From an uncultured Bacilli bacterium (GTDB lineage: Bacteria > Bacillota_I > Bacilli_A > RF39 > UBA660), in the NCBI GenBank assembly GCA_934130485.1, contig CAKOYE010000016.1, positions 1-19,629 on the forward strand: DNA of 19,629 bases, given 5' to 3'. Below are positions 13,833 to 19,629 of this stretch, piece by piece; position 1 is the first letter of the stretch, and the number at the start of each line of letters is the position of its first letter. The notes beneath the pieces are model-generated. The model was not told the DNA's origin, searched no databases, and saw only the letters and a list, made by a program, of their open reading frames with translations. Both the position numbers and the translations under genes were made by a program.

Positions 13833-14798
13833 CTGAAAAATTATAAATTGATGAGTGATGAAGACAGAAGTTTAGATAAAACAATTAAATTTTTGGATAA
13901 TTATATTCTTGAAGATATAATTAACCCTTATAAAAACAGTGAGAAAATAATTGATATGCATACTCATACAAATTATTCGGATGGTGAGTTATCACCACAA
14001 GAATTAATAAGATTAGCAATAGATAAAAAAATTGGAACGCTTGCTATTACTGATCACAATACAATTGAGGGATTAAAGACTATTGATAGAAAATCTGAAA
14101 TAATTGAAAAAAGTGGTATAAGAGTAATTAATGGTATAGAATTATCTGCAAAATCAAATGTAGGTAGAATGCATATTTTAGGATATGGTATTGATTTAAA
14201 TAACCAATTATTAAATAAAAAAATGAGTGATTTAAAAGATATTAGTATAAATTCAGTTCTATCAATTATGGAGCAAATAAAAAGAGATTATGGAATTAGA
14301 TTTGGATATGAAGATATAAAAGAACTTGTTAATGCTAATCATAACTTGGGACGACCAGATTTAGCTAAACTGTGTATCAAATATGGTTATGCTAGTACAG
14401 TTGATGAAGCTTTTAATAAGTATTTAATAGAAGCATATAATAAAACGAGAAAAACTAGTAATAAATTGCAATATCAGGAATGTTTAGAATTGATAATAAA
14501 AAGTGGTGGTATTCCCGTTTTAGCGCATCCAAAGTCATTAGGACTTAGAGAAAAAGAATTTTTAGTATTATTAAAAGATATGATTAGTTGTGGATTAAAA
14601 GGAATTGAAGTATATCATTCAAGTCATACAAAAGAAGAGATGAAATATTATTTAGAAATCGCAAATAAATATAATTTACTAATTAGTGGTGGTAGTGATT
14701 TTCACGGTAAAACGGTTAAACCTGATATCGAATTAGGTAGTGGAAAAAATAATAATATTAAAATAAAAAAATTGTCATTACTTGATAAACTATATTAA
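13833..14798 (+). CDS. PHP domain phosphoesterase (TrpH / CV1693-like)
   Basis: Polymerase-and-histidinol-phosphatase-type metallo-hydrolase. The family includes the 3',5'-nucleotide bisphosphate phosphatase CV1693 and the E. coli RNase AM (YciV/TrpH). Counting from CTG 13833, the 321-residue protein has an N-terminal extension of about 40 residues, HTHTNYSDG (from H43), LAITDHNT (D74, H75), GIELS, the insertion GRPDLAKLCIKYGYAS typical of this family (usually GRPH), VLAHPKS and GGSDFHG. The Shine-Dalgarno AAGGAGG (13818-13824) is 8 bases before CTG 13833, but 23 and 26 bases before TTG 13848 and ATG 13851, so CTG is the better-placed start although it is a rare one; the end and frame are certain. 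It is the last gene of the coaE operon. Confidence 0.87.
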   Translation: MKNYKLMSDEDRSLDKTIKFLDNYILEDIINPYKNSEKIIDMHTHTNYSDGELSPQELIRLAIDKKIGTLAITDHNTIEGLKTIDRKSEIIEKSGIRVINGIELSAKSNVGRMHILGYGIDLNNQLLNKKMSDLKDISINSVLSIMEQIKRDYGIRFGYEDIKELVNANHNLGRPDLAKLCIKYGYASTVDEAFNKYLIEAYNKTRKTSNKLQYQECLELIIKSGGIPVLAHPKSLGLREKEFLVLLKDMISCGLKGIEVYHSSHTKEEMKYYLEIANKYNLLISGGSDFHGKTVKPDIELGSGKNNNIKIKKLSLLDKLY

Positions 14799-14826
14799 AA
14801 AATCAAAATTAATTAATATATTAGTT

Positions 14827-14848
14827 AGACTATTTAATAGTCTTTTTT
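14827..14848 (+). terminator. rho-independent terminator of the coaE-coaD-MBL-PHP operon
   Basis: AGACTAT (14827-14833) pairs with ATAGTCT (14837-14843) with a tight 3-base loop and is followed by a T-run. Confidence 0.8.
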
Positions 14849-14849
14849 A

Positions 14850-15046
14850 TTTGTATTTTTATATTAAAACATAAACTATTTAATTTAATAACCAAATAAT
14901 TAAAATAAATAATTAAAGTTAATTTATTTATAATTATAATTAGATGATACTAATTAAAAAATTTTAAACTTAAGTAAAAAAATAACAATTTATAATGATA
15001 AGTATTTAAATATGACAATTTTTATATTTTATTTAGAATTTATTTT
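14850..15046. other. AT-only intergenic stretch upstream of rlmN
   Basis: About 200 bases are almost pure A and T, with repeated AATAATTAAA (twice, about 13 bases apart, near 14895-14920) and a near-palindrome around 14910-14935. I see no coding frame with a ribosome binding site. It may act as an UP element or a curved or melting region before the rlmN promoter, or be neutral sequence. Confidence 0.4.
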
Positions 15047-15055
15047 TGATATAAT
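15047..15055 (+). promoter_or_regulatory. extended -10 promoter of rlmN-prpC-prkC-rsgA
   Basis: TGATATAAT (15047-15055) is a perfect extended -10; the -35 position has only TTTTAT. The transcript would start at about 15062, so the leader is about 11 bases and consists mainly of the Shine-Dalgarno AGGGTG. Confidence 0.65.
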
Positions 15056-15072
15056 GATACTAGGGTGTTAAT

Positions 15073-16098
15073 ATGAATAGTATATATGACTTAAGTTTAA
15101 AAGATTTAGAAGAATATTTTATTAATATTGGTGAGAAAAAATTTAAGGCTCAACAGGTATATGATTGGTTATATAAAAAAAGAGTAAGTAATTTTTCTGA
15201 TATGACTAATTTAAAAAAAGATTTAATTTCAAAATTAAATTCTGATTTTTCTATTAGTGAATTAAAAATACTAAGTAGATTAGATGATACTGATGTTCAT
15301 AAGTATTTATTTTGTCTAGAAGATAATAATAAAATTGAAGCAGTATTAATGAATCACGATTATGGTAATAGTCTTTGTATATCAACTCAAGTTGGTTGTA
15401 ATATGAGTTGTGCATTCTGTGAAAGCGGAAGATTAAAAAAAGTTAGAAATTTATCTCCTAGTGAGATGGTTTTACCAATTTTACAAGTAGAAAAAGATTT
15501 AAATATCAGAATATCTCATATAGTTTTAATGGGAATAGGAGAACCATTTGATAACTATAAAAATGTTATGAAGTTTTTGGATATTGTAAATGAACCTAAA
15601 GGAATTGAATTAGGATCACGTCATATTACTATTTCAACGTGTGGTGTTGTGCCAAAAATATTGGAATTTATGGAAAATGATAAACAAGTTAATCTAGCAG
15701 TTTCACTTCACGCTCCTAATAATGAATTGCGTAATAAACTAATGCCTATTAATAAGGTTTATGACTTAAATTTATTAATACCTGCTATAAAAAAATATAT
15801 TGATAAAACAAATCGTAGAGTAACTTTTGAATATATAATGTTATATAATGTTAATGATACTAGAAAGTGTGCATTAGAACTTGCAAACTTGGTTAAAGGT
15901 TTAAATTGCTATATTAACTTGATACCATATAATGAAACAAGTCATATTGAATTTAAAAAAAGTGATAAAAATAGAATATTAGAATTTTATGATATATTAA
16001 AACAAAATGGTGTAAATGTAACAATTAGAAGAGAATTTGGATCTAAAGTAATGGCTGCATGCGGTCAGTTAAGATCAAATTATGAGGGAGGTAAATAA
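15073..16098 (+). CDS. rlmN: dual-specificity RNA methyltransferase RlmN
   Basis: Radical SAM enzyme that methylates C2 of A2503 in 23S rRNA and A37 of some tRNAs. The 341-residue protein has an N-terminal domain (about 1-95), the radical-SAM motif C-x3-C-x2-C (C109, C113, C116), with C102 seven residues before it and C330 in MAACGQL. These last two correspond to the resolving and methylated cysteines in E. coli RlmN (C118, C355). The block RNLSPSEM and HITISTCGVVPKI also fit RlmN better than Cfr. ATG 15073 follows AGGGTG. It leads the rlmN-prpC-prkC-rsgA operon, an order conserved in Bacillus, and its TAA overlaps the prpC ATG by one base. Confidence 0.96.
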   Translation: MNSIYDLSLKDLEEYFINIGEKKFKAQQVYDWLYKKRVSNFSDMTNLKKDLISKLNSDFSISELKILSRLDDTDVHKYLFCLEDNNKIEAVLMNHDYGNSLCISTQVGCNMSCAFCESGRLKKVRNLSPSEMVLPILQVEKDLNIRISHIVLMGIGEPFDNYKNVMKFLDIVNEPKGIELGSRHITISTCGVVPKILEFMENDKQVNLAVSLHAPNNELRNKLMPINKVYDLNLLIPAIKKYIDKTNRRVTFEYIMLYNVNDTRKCALELANLVKGLNCYINLIPYNETSHIEFKKSDKNRILEFYDILKQNGVNVTIRREFGSKVMAACGQLRSNYEGGK

Positions 16099-16832
16099 TG
16101 GAAAATTATTATTTAACGGATCCTGGAAAAGTAAGGGAACAAAATGAAGATAGTGTTATCATAGTTAAAAATCATAGTGATGAATACTTAATGGCTGTTG
16201 CTGATGGAATGGGTGGACACTCTAATGGTGAAGTCGCATCAAGTATTGCTATAACACATTTAGCTAATAATTTTAAAGAATTAAAATCGATAGGTTCAAA
16301 AGAGGACGCCATTTATTGGATGAGAGCTATAACAAATGAAATAAATGCACTTATTTATAAATATACGGAAGAACATCCTGATAGTACTGGTATGGGTACA
16401 ACACTAGTTATGTCTTTAGTAACTAATGACTTTTTACTATTTGGAAATATTGGTGATTCTTCTGGTTATGTAGTTAAAAAATCACAATTACACAAGATTA
16501 CAACAGATCACACATTAGTAAATTTACTAGTTCAGTCCGGTGAACTTACGCCAAAAGAGGCAAAGGAGCATCCTAGAAAAAATGTACTTATGAAGGCATT
16601 AGGTGCTAATGTAACAGCAGAAATTGATGTTTTCGATGTTGAAAATGATGTTGATGCAATATTTTTGTGTAGTGATGGATTAACAAATATGTTAGATGAT
16701 GAACAAATTGTAAGAGTTTTAAATTCTGATTTGACAATTGATGAAAAAGTAAAAAAATTAATTTATAAAAGTAATAATCGCGGTGGTAATGATAATATGT
16801 CTATTGCCTATTTGGTAAAGAGGGGTGAGTAA
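16098..16832 (+). CDS. prpC: PP2C-type protein phosphatase PrpC (Stp)
   Basis: Metal-dependent serine/threonine phosphatase that reverses phosphorylation by PrkC, in the cytoplasm. The 244-residue protein is a minimal PPM/PP2C domain: E17-D18 in REQNED, AVADGMGGH (D36 to H41), GMGTTLV, GDSSGYV (usually GDSR-x-Y), CSDGLTNML and GGNDNMS at the C-terminal end. Metal ligands D18, D36, G37 and the two late aspartates are present. It starts in the rlmN stop (TAATG), with GGGAGG 6 bases upstream, and prkC begins one base after its stop, so phosphatase and kinase are made in a fixed ratio. The Ser in place of Arg in GDSR may slightly alter substrate binding. Confidence 0.96.
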   Translation: MENYYLTDPGKVREQNEDSVIIVKNHSDEYLMAVADGMGGHSNGEVASSIAITHLANNFKELKSIGSKEDAIYWMRAITNEINALIYKYTEEHPDSTGMGTTLVMSLVTNDFLLFGNIGDSSGYVVKKSQLHKITTDHTLVNLLVQSGELTPKEAKEHPRKNVLMKALGANVTAEIDVFDVENDVDAIFLCSDGLTNMLDDEQIVRVLNSDLTIDEKVKKLIYKSNNRGGNDNMSIAYLVKRGE

Positions 16833-16833
16833 T

Positions 16834-18621
16834 ATGGTAGTAAAAGGACAAATGGTTAATGAAAGATACCAAATTATAAGACTTATTGGTGAAGGTGGTA
16901 TGGCCAATGTATATCTTGCACACGATATTATTTTAGATAGAATGGTTGCAGTTAAAATATTGCGTGGTGATTTAGCAGATGATGAAAAATTTGTTCGACG
17001 TTTTCAACGCGAAGCAATTGCAGCTAGTTCATTAACTCATCCTAATATTGTAGGTATGTATGATGTTGGAGAAGATAATGGTGACTATTTTATTGTTATG
17101 GAATATATTAACGGTAAAACACTAAAAAGTTTGATTAAAAAAAGAGGTGCACTTACCTTACCAGAAGTTATGGATATAATGATGCAGTTATTGGACGGAA
17201 TTAAATGTGCTCACGATAGTTACATAATACATAGAGATATAAAACCTCAAAATGTTTTAATTCTTGATGATGGTACAGTTAAAATTACAGATTTTGGAAT
17301 CGCAACTGCACTTAATAATAATGAACTTACACAAACAAATTCTGTTATGGGATCAGTTCATTACCTTCCTCCAGAACAAGCTAATGGTGGTTCAACTACT
17401 GTTAAAAGTGACATTTATTCACTAGGAATATTAATGTATGAACTTTTAACTGGAAAGCTTCCATTTAAGGGTGAAAATGCCGTTGAAATTGCGATCAAAC
17501 AAATGCGTGAGGAAATTCCAAGTGTTTGCTTAATAAATCCAGAAATTCCACAATCAATAGAAAACGTTATTTTGAAAGCTTGTGCAAAAAACCCTAAAAA
17601 TCGTTACGATAGTGTAGCTGAGATGCAAGAAGATTTAAAAACTGCTTTAGATCCAGAGAGAAGAAATGAACCAAGATATGTATATAAGTTTGATGAACGT
17701 GATTTAGATGATACGAAAGAATTTGTTGGTGAAACACGTGAAGAAAAAATCGCAAAAATTATGAAATCTGACGATGATATGTCAGATGATATGAAAGAAG
17801 AAAAACAAAAGGGTTTAAATGTTACATTATTTTTACTAGTTGTGGTTTTTGGATTAATCGCGCTTTTCATAATAGGTGCTATAGTTATTTATCCAAAATT
17901 AAGTGAGGTTCCCGATGTTAAAATTCCTGATGTTAGTGGTAAAACACGTGATGAAGCAGTTAGTGAATTAACAAAATTAGGTTTAAAAATTTATGATAAT
18001 GACGTAACTGAATCAAGCAATGATATTGAAGAAGGATTAGTAATTGGTACAAAACCTAGTGTTTCTAATACAATAAAAAAAGGTAATAGTGTAACACTGA
18101 TAATATCTAGTGGAGAATCAGGATATTTAATTAAAGATTATACAGGTAAAAATTGTTATGAAATACAAGCAGAATTAAAATTACAAGATATCTATGTTTT
18201 AATAGAGAAAAAAGATGTATCAGATATGACAGATAAAGAAAATTTAGATCCATACCAAATAATTGGTCAATCAGTGGAACCTGGCAAAAAACTTTCACAA
18301 AATGAGAAAATCATTTTATATATTCCAGATATTGTTACTGAATATCCAGACTTTGTATTGGATAAATGGACTGAAGAGAGTGTAAAAGAATTTTGCGATG
18401 AAAATGGAATTACATTAAGTGTTGATTATGAAGAAACTAATGAATATATTAGTGGAACTGTTATAAGTCAAAGTAGAGCAAAAGGAACTAAAGTAGTAAG
18501 TGGTACAAGTTTGAAAATAACTGTTGCAAAAGAAATTGTGACGACTACTACGACAACAACCACAACAACCACAACAACTACTACTACTACAAAAACAACA
18601 ACCACAACTTCTGGAGAATAA
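16834..18621 (+). CDS. prkC: serine/threonine kinase PrkC with PASTA domains and a poly-threonine tail
   Basis: Membrane receptor kinase that senses muropeptides or lipid II through extracellular PASTA domains and controls growth, cell wall synthesis and dormancy exit. The 595-residue protein has a kinase domain (about 10-275) with Gly-rich loop GEGGMANVY, K41, E60, HRDIKPQN (D135), DFG (153-155) and GSVHYLPPEQA; a juxtamembrane linker; a transmembrane segment (about 330-353); and three PASTA-like repeats (about 358-425, 427-500 and 503-568). The final 26 residues are 22 threonines with one lysine, ending SGE. The threonine codons are mixed (ACA, ACC, ACG, ACT). I chose ATG 16834, since the GTG at 16825 is part of the Shine-Dalgarno AGGGGTGA. 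Likely substrates nearby are GpsB and RodZ-related division factors, as known in other species. Confidence 0.97.
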   Translation: MVVKGQMVNERYQIIRLIGEGGMANVYLAHDIILDRMVAVKILRGDLADDEKFVRRFQREAIAASSLTHPNIVGMYDVGEDNGDYFIVMEYINGKTLKSLIKKRGALTLPEVMDIMMQLLDGIKCAHDSYIIHRDIKPQNVLILDDGTVKITDFGIATALNNNELTQTNSVMGSVHYLPPEQANGGSTTVKSDIYSLGILMYELLTGKLPFKGENAVEIAIKQMREEIPSVCLINPEIPQSIENVILKACAKNPKNRYDSVAEMQEDLKTALDPERRNEPRYVYKFDERDLDDTKEFVGETREEKIAKIMKSDDDMSDDMKEEKQKGLNVTLFLLVVVFGLIALFIIGAIVIYPKLSEVPDVKIPDVSGKTRDEAVSELTKLGLKIYDNDVTESSNDIEEGLVIGTKPSVSNTIKKGNSVTLIISSGESGYLIKDYTGKNCYEIQAELKLQDIYVLIEKKDVSDMTDKENLDPYQIIGQSVEPGKKLSQNEKIILYIPDIVTEYPDFVLDKWTEESVKEFCDENGITLSVDYEETNEYISGTVISQSRAKGTKVVSGTSLKITVAKEIVTTTTTTTTTTTTTTTTTKTTTTTSGE

Positions 18622-18623
18622 AG

Positions 18624-19454
18624 ATGGAAGGAAAAATAATAAAAATATTAAGTAATGATTACACAGTATTAAGTAATAATACAAATTATGTTTGTAAATC
18701 AAGGGGAAAATTTAGAAATTTAAATATTACACCATTAGTTGGTGATAATGTTTCATTTGATGAAAAAAATAAATACATTTTAGAAATTTTTAAGAGAAAA
18801 AATTCACTAGTTAGACCACCTGTTGCAAATATAGATCAGTGTGTTATTGTTACAAGCTCTAAGGAACCAGATTTTTCATCTAACTTGCTTGATAAATTAT
18901 TAACCATTGTAGAATTTAACAATATTAAACCTATTATTTGTTTTACTAAAATGGATAAATTAAATGAAAAAGAATTAAATGATATAAAAAATATTATGAA
19001 ATATTATCAAAAAATAGGTTATGAAGTATATGATAATAGAGAATTAGATAGTCTAAAAAAGATATTTAAAAATAAAATAACAGTTTTTACAGGGCAAAGT
19101 GGTGCTGGAAAATCAACATTATTAAATAAGTTAGATAATTCCCTAAATTTAAAAACTGATGAAATATCTTTTGCTTTAAATAGAGGTAAACATACAACAA
19201 GACATGTTGAGTTATTAAAAATATGCAATGGTTTTATTGCTGATACTCCGGGTTTTTCAGCAGTTAGTTTTATAGATATGACAAATAGTGATATTAGGGA
19301 TAATTTTATTGAATTTAATAAATATAGAGATAATTGTGAATATAAAGATTGTATGCACAATAGCGAACAAAATTGTGAAATAAAAAGAAAAATAAATGAA
19401 AAGGAAATACTAAATTCTAGATATGAAAATTATTTAAAATTTATAAATAGATAA
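18624..19454 (+). CDS. rsgA: ribosome small subunit-dependent GTPase RsgA
   Basis: Circularly permuted GTPase that monitors late 30S ribosome maturation. The 276-residue protein has an N-terminal OB-fold (about 1-65), then G4 TKMD (108-111), G1 GQSGAGKST (157-165), the G2 segment GKHTTRH (188-194), G3 DTPG (207-210), and a zinc-binding domain with C238, C243, H245 and C251. The order G4-G1-G3 is the permuted one. It follows prkC by 2 bases and is read from a weak Shine-Dalgarno (GGAGAA) in the prkC end. B. subtilis CpgA, its counterpart, is a PrkC substrate encoded in the same place. rpe and thiN, which usually follow, are absent here. Confidence 0.97.
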   Translation: MEGKIIKILSNDYTVLSNNTNYVCKSRGKFRNLNITPLVGDNVSFDEKNKYILEIFKRKNSLVRPPVANIDQCVIVTSSKEPDFSSNLLDKLLTIVEFNNIKPIICFTKMDKLNEKELNDIKNIMKYYQKIGYEVYDNRELDSLKKIFKNKITVFTGQSGAGKSTLLNKLDNSLNLKTDEISFALNRGKHTTRHVELLKICNGFIADTPGFSAVSFIDMTNSDIRDNFIEFNKYRDNCEYKDCMHNSEQNCEIKRKINEKEILNSRYENYLKFINR

Positions 19455-19479
19455 AAGTAACATTTGTTACTTTTATTTT
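19453..19479 (+). terminator. rho-independent terminator of the rlmN-rsgA operon
   Basis: AAAAGTAAC (19453-19461) pairs with GTTACTTTT (19466-19474) around ATTT and is followed by a T-rich tract. The stop codon of rsgA is part of the left arm. Confidence 0.85.
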
Positions 19480-19483
19480 ATAC

Positions 19484-19506
19484 ATAAAATGTTGATATAA
19501 AATGTT
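19484..19506. repeat. 10-bp direct repeat in the pilin-gene promoter region
   Basis: ATAAAATGTT occurs at 19484-19493 and again at 19497-19506, 13 bases apart, overlapping the -35 of the next gene. It may be a tandem operator. Confidence 0.4.
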
Positions 19507-19520
19507 AAATTTGATATACT
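19492..19520 (+). promoter_or_regulatory. promoter of the prepilin-like gene
   Basis: TTGATA (19492-19497) and TATACT (19515-19520) with 17 bases between, and TG one base before the -10 (extended -10). Confidence 0.75.
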
Positions 19521-19553
19521 AATAACAGTATATAGTAAGTGAGGATGTGTAAT

Positions 19554-19629
19554 ATGAAAAAAAGAGGATTTACATTGATAGAAATGATGTCAGTAATAAT
19601 AATACTAGCAGTAATAGCGTTAATAGTGA
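19554..19629 (+). CDS. type IV prepilin-like protein, N-terminus only (partial)
   Basis: The first 25 codons of a gene cut by the window edge. The start has three basic residues, then G-FTLIE and a run of hydrophobic residues, which is the classical type III (prepilin) signal: cleavage and N-methylation occur between Gly5 and Phe6 by a prepilin peptidase, with Glu at position +5. Such proteins form type IV pili or the competence pseudopilus (ComGC, ComGD). GTGAGGATG lies upstream of the ATG, with the ribosome binding site GAGG at a 9-base distance, and a good promoter precedes it. It is a new transcription unit after the rsgA terminator. Which pilin it is cannot be told from 25 residues. Confidence 0.85.
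   Translation, partial: MKKRGFTLIEMMSVIIILAVIALIV

Noticed and set aside
14799..15072. Small RNA or small gene in the AT-only gap before rlmN
   Set aside because: No frame with a ribosome binding site and no structured GC-containing stem apart from the operon terminator.
15073..16098. Cfr antibiotic-resistance methyltransferase instead of RlmN
   Set aside because: The order rlmN-prpC-prkC-rsgA, the RNLSPSEM block and the housekeeping context fit RlmN. Nothing specific to Cfr is seen.
18541..18615. ACN repeats at the prkC end as a CRISPR array or phase-variable microsatellite
   Set aside because: There are no spacers and no uniform repeat unit; codons are mixed, so slippage is unlikely. It reads as a coded threonine tail.
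18415..18702. Minus-strand frame with Cys- and Ser-rich protein opposite the end of prkC
   Set aside because: It is the antisense of the threonine codons and PASTA region of prkC. It has no ribosome binding site and an improbable composition.
1..19629. Mycoplasma-type genetic code (TGA as Trp), suggested by the very high AT content
   Set aside because: TGA is the stop of coaE and spoIIP at the expected protein ends, and Trp is encoded by TGG.

Overview
This is a gene-dense, very AT-rich chromosomal segment of a low-GC Gram-positive bacterium (Bacillota, class Bacilli in the broad sense). The gene content and order match Bacillus-type housekeeping blocks: recU next to gpsB and rnpB, rodZ-pgsA-recA-rny, yqeG-yqeH, spoIIP plus a small membrane protein, coaE-coaD, and rlmN-prpC-prkC-rsgA. 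The rnpB gene has type B (Bacillus-like) features. TGA is used as a stop (coaE, spoIIP) and TGG encodes Trp, so this is the standard bacterial code and not a Mycoplasma-type code. The spoIIP gene implies a lineage that forms endospores or recently did. The AT-richness, compact operons and loss of genes from conserved blocks suggest an uncultured, probably gut-associated Erysipelotrichia/RF39-like lineage; that last step is inference.

Layout: positions 1-895 are on the minus strand and hold the start of a membrane protein (probably a class A penicillin-binding protein by synteny) behind recU. Positions 896-1333 are a divergent intergenic region with a possible 32-codon gene. From 1334 the plus strand carries gpsB, then the RNase P RNA with almost no gap, then rodZ, pgsA, recA and rny (cell shape, phospholipid synthesis, recombination, mRNA decay). 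yqeG-yqeH follow, then a monocistronic HerA-type ATPase, then spoIIP with a yqxA-like partner. A single LysR regulator (minus) is divergent from an operon of coaE, coaD, an MBL-fold hydrolase and a PHP phosphoesterase. After an AT-rich gap come rlmN, prpC, prkC and rsgA, and the window ends in the first codons of a type IV prepilin-like gene.

Regulation visible in the sequence: sigma-A type promoters stand before gpsB, recA, rny, yqeG, herA, rlmN and the pilin gene, and most transcription units end in clear rho-independent hairpins. A good LexA/SOS box lies just upstream of the recA promoter. A sigma-E-like promoter lies before spoIIP and a LysR-type palindrome lies in the leader of lysR.

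The window is mostly core genome. I do not see a mobile element, CRISPR array, phage or an obvious defence island. The points that most deserve a second look are the stand-alone HerA ATPase without a NurA partner, the coupling of coaE-coaD to a TrpH/CV1693-like PHP phosphatase (a possible pAp recycling unit) with an apparent CTG start, the threonine-only extracellular tail on PrkC, and the membrane hairpin at the N-terminus of the putative PBP.
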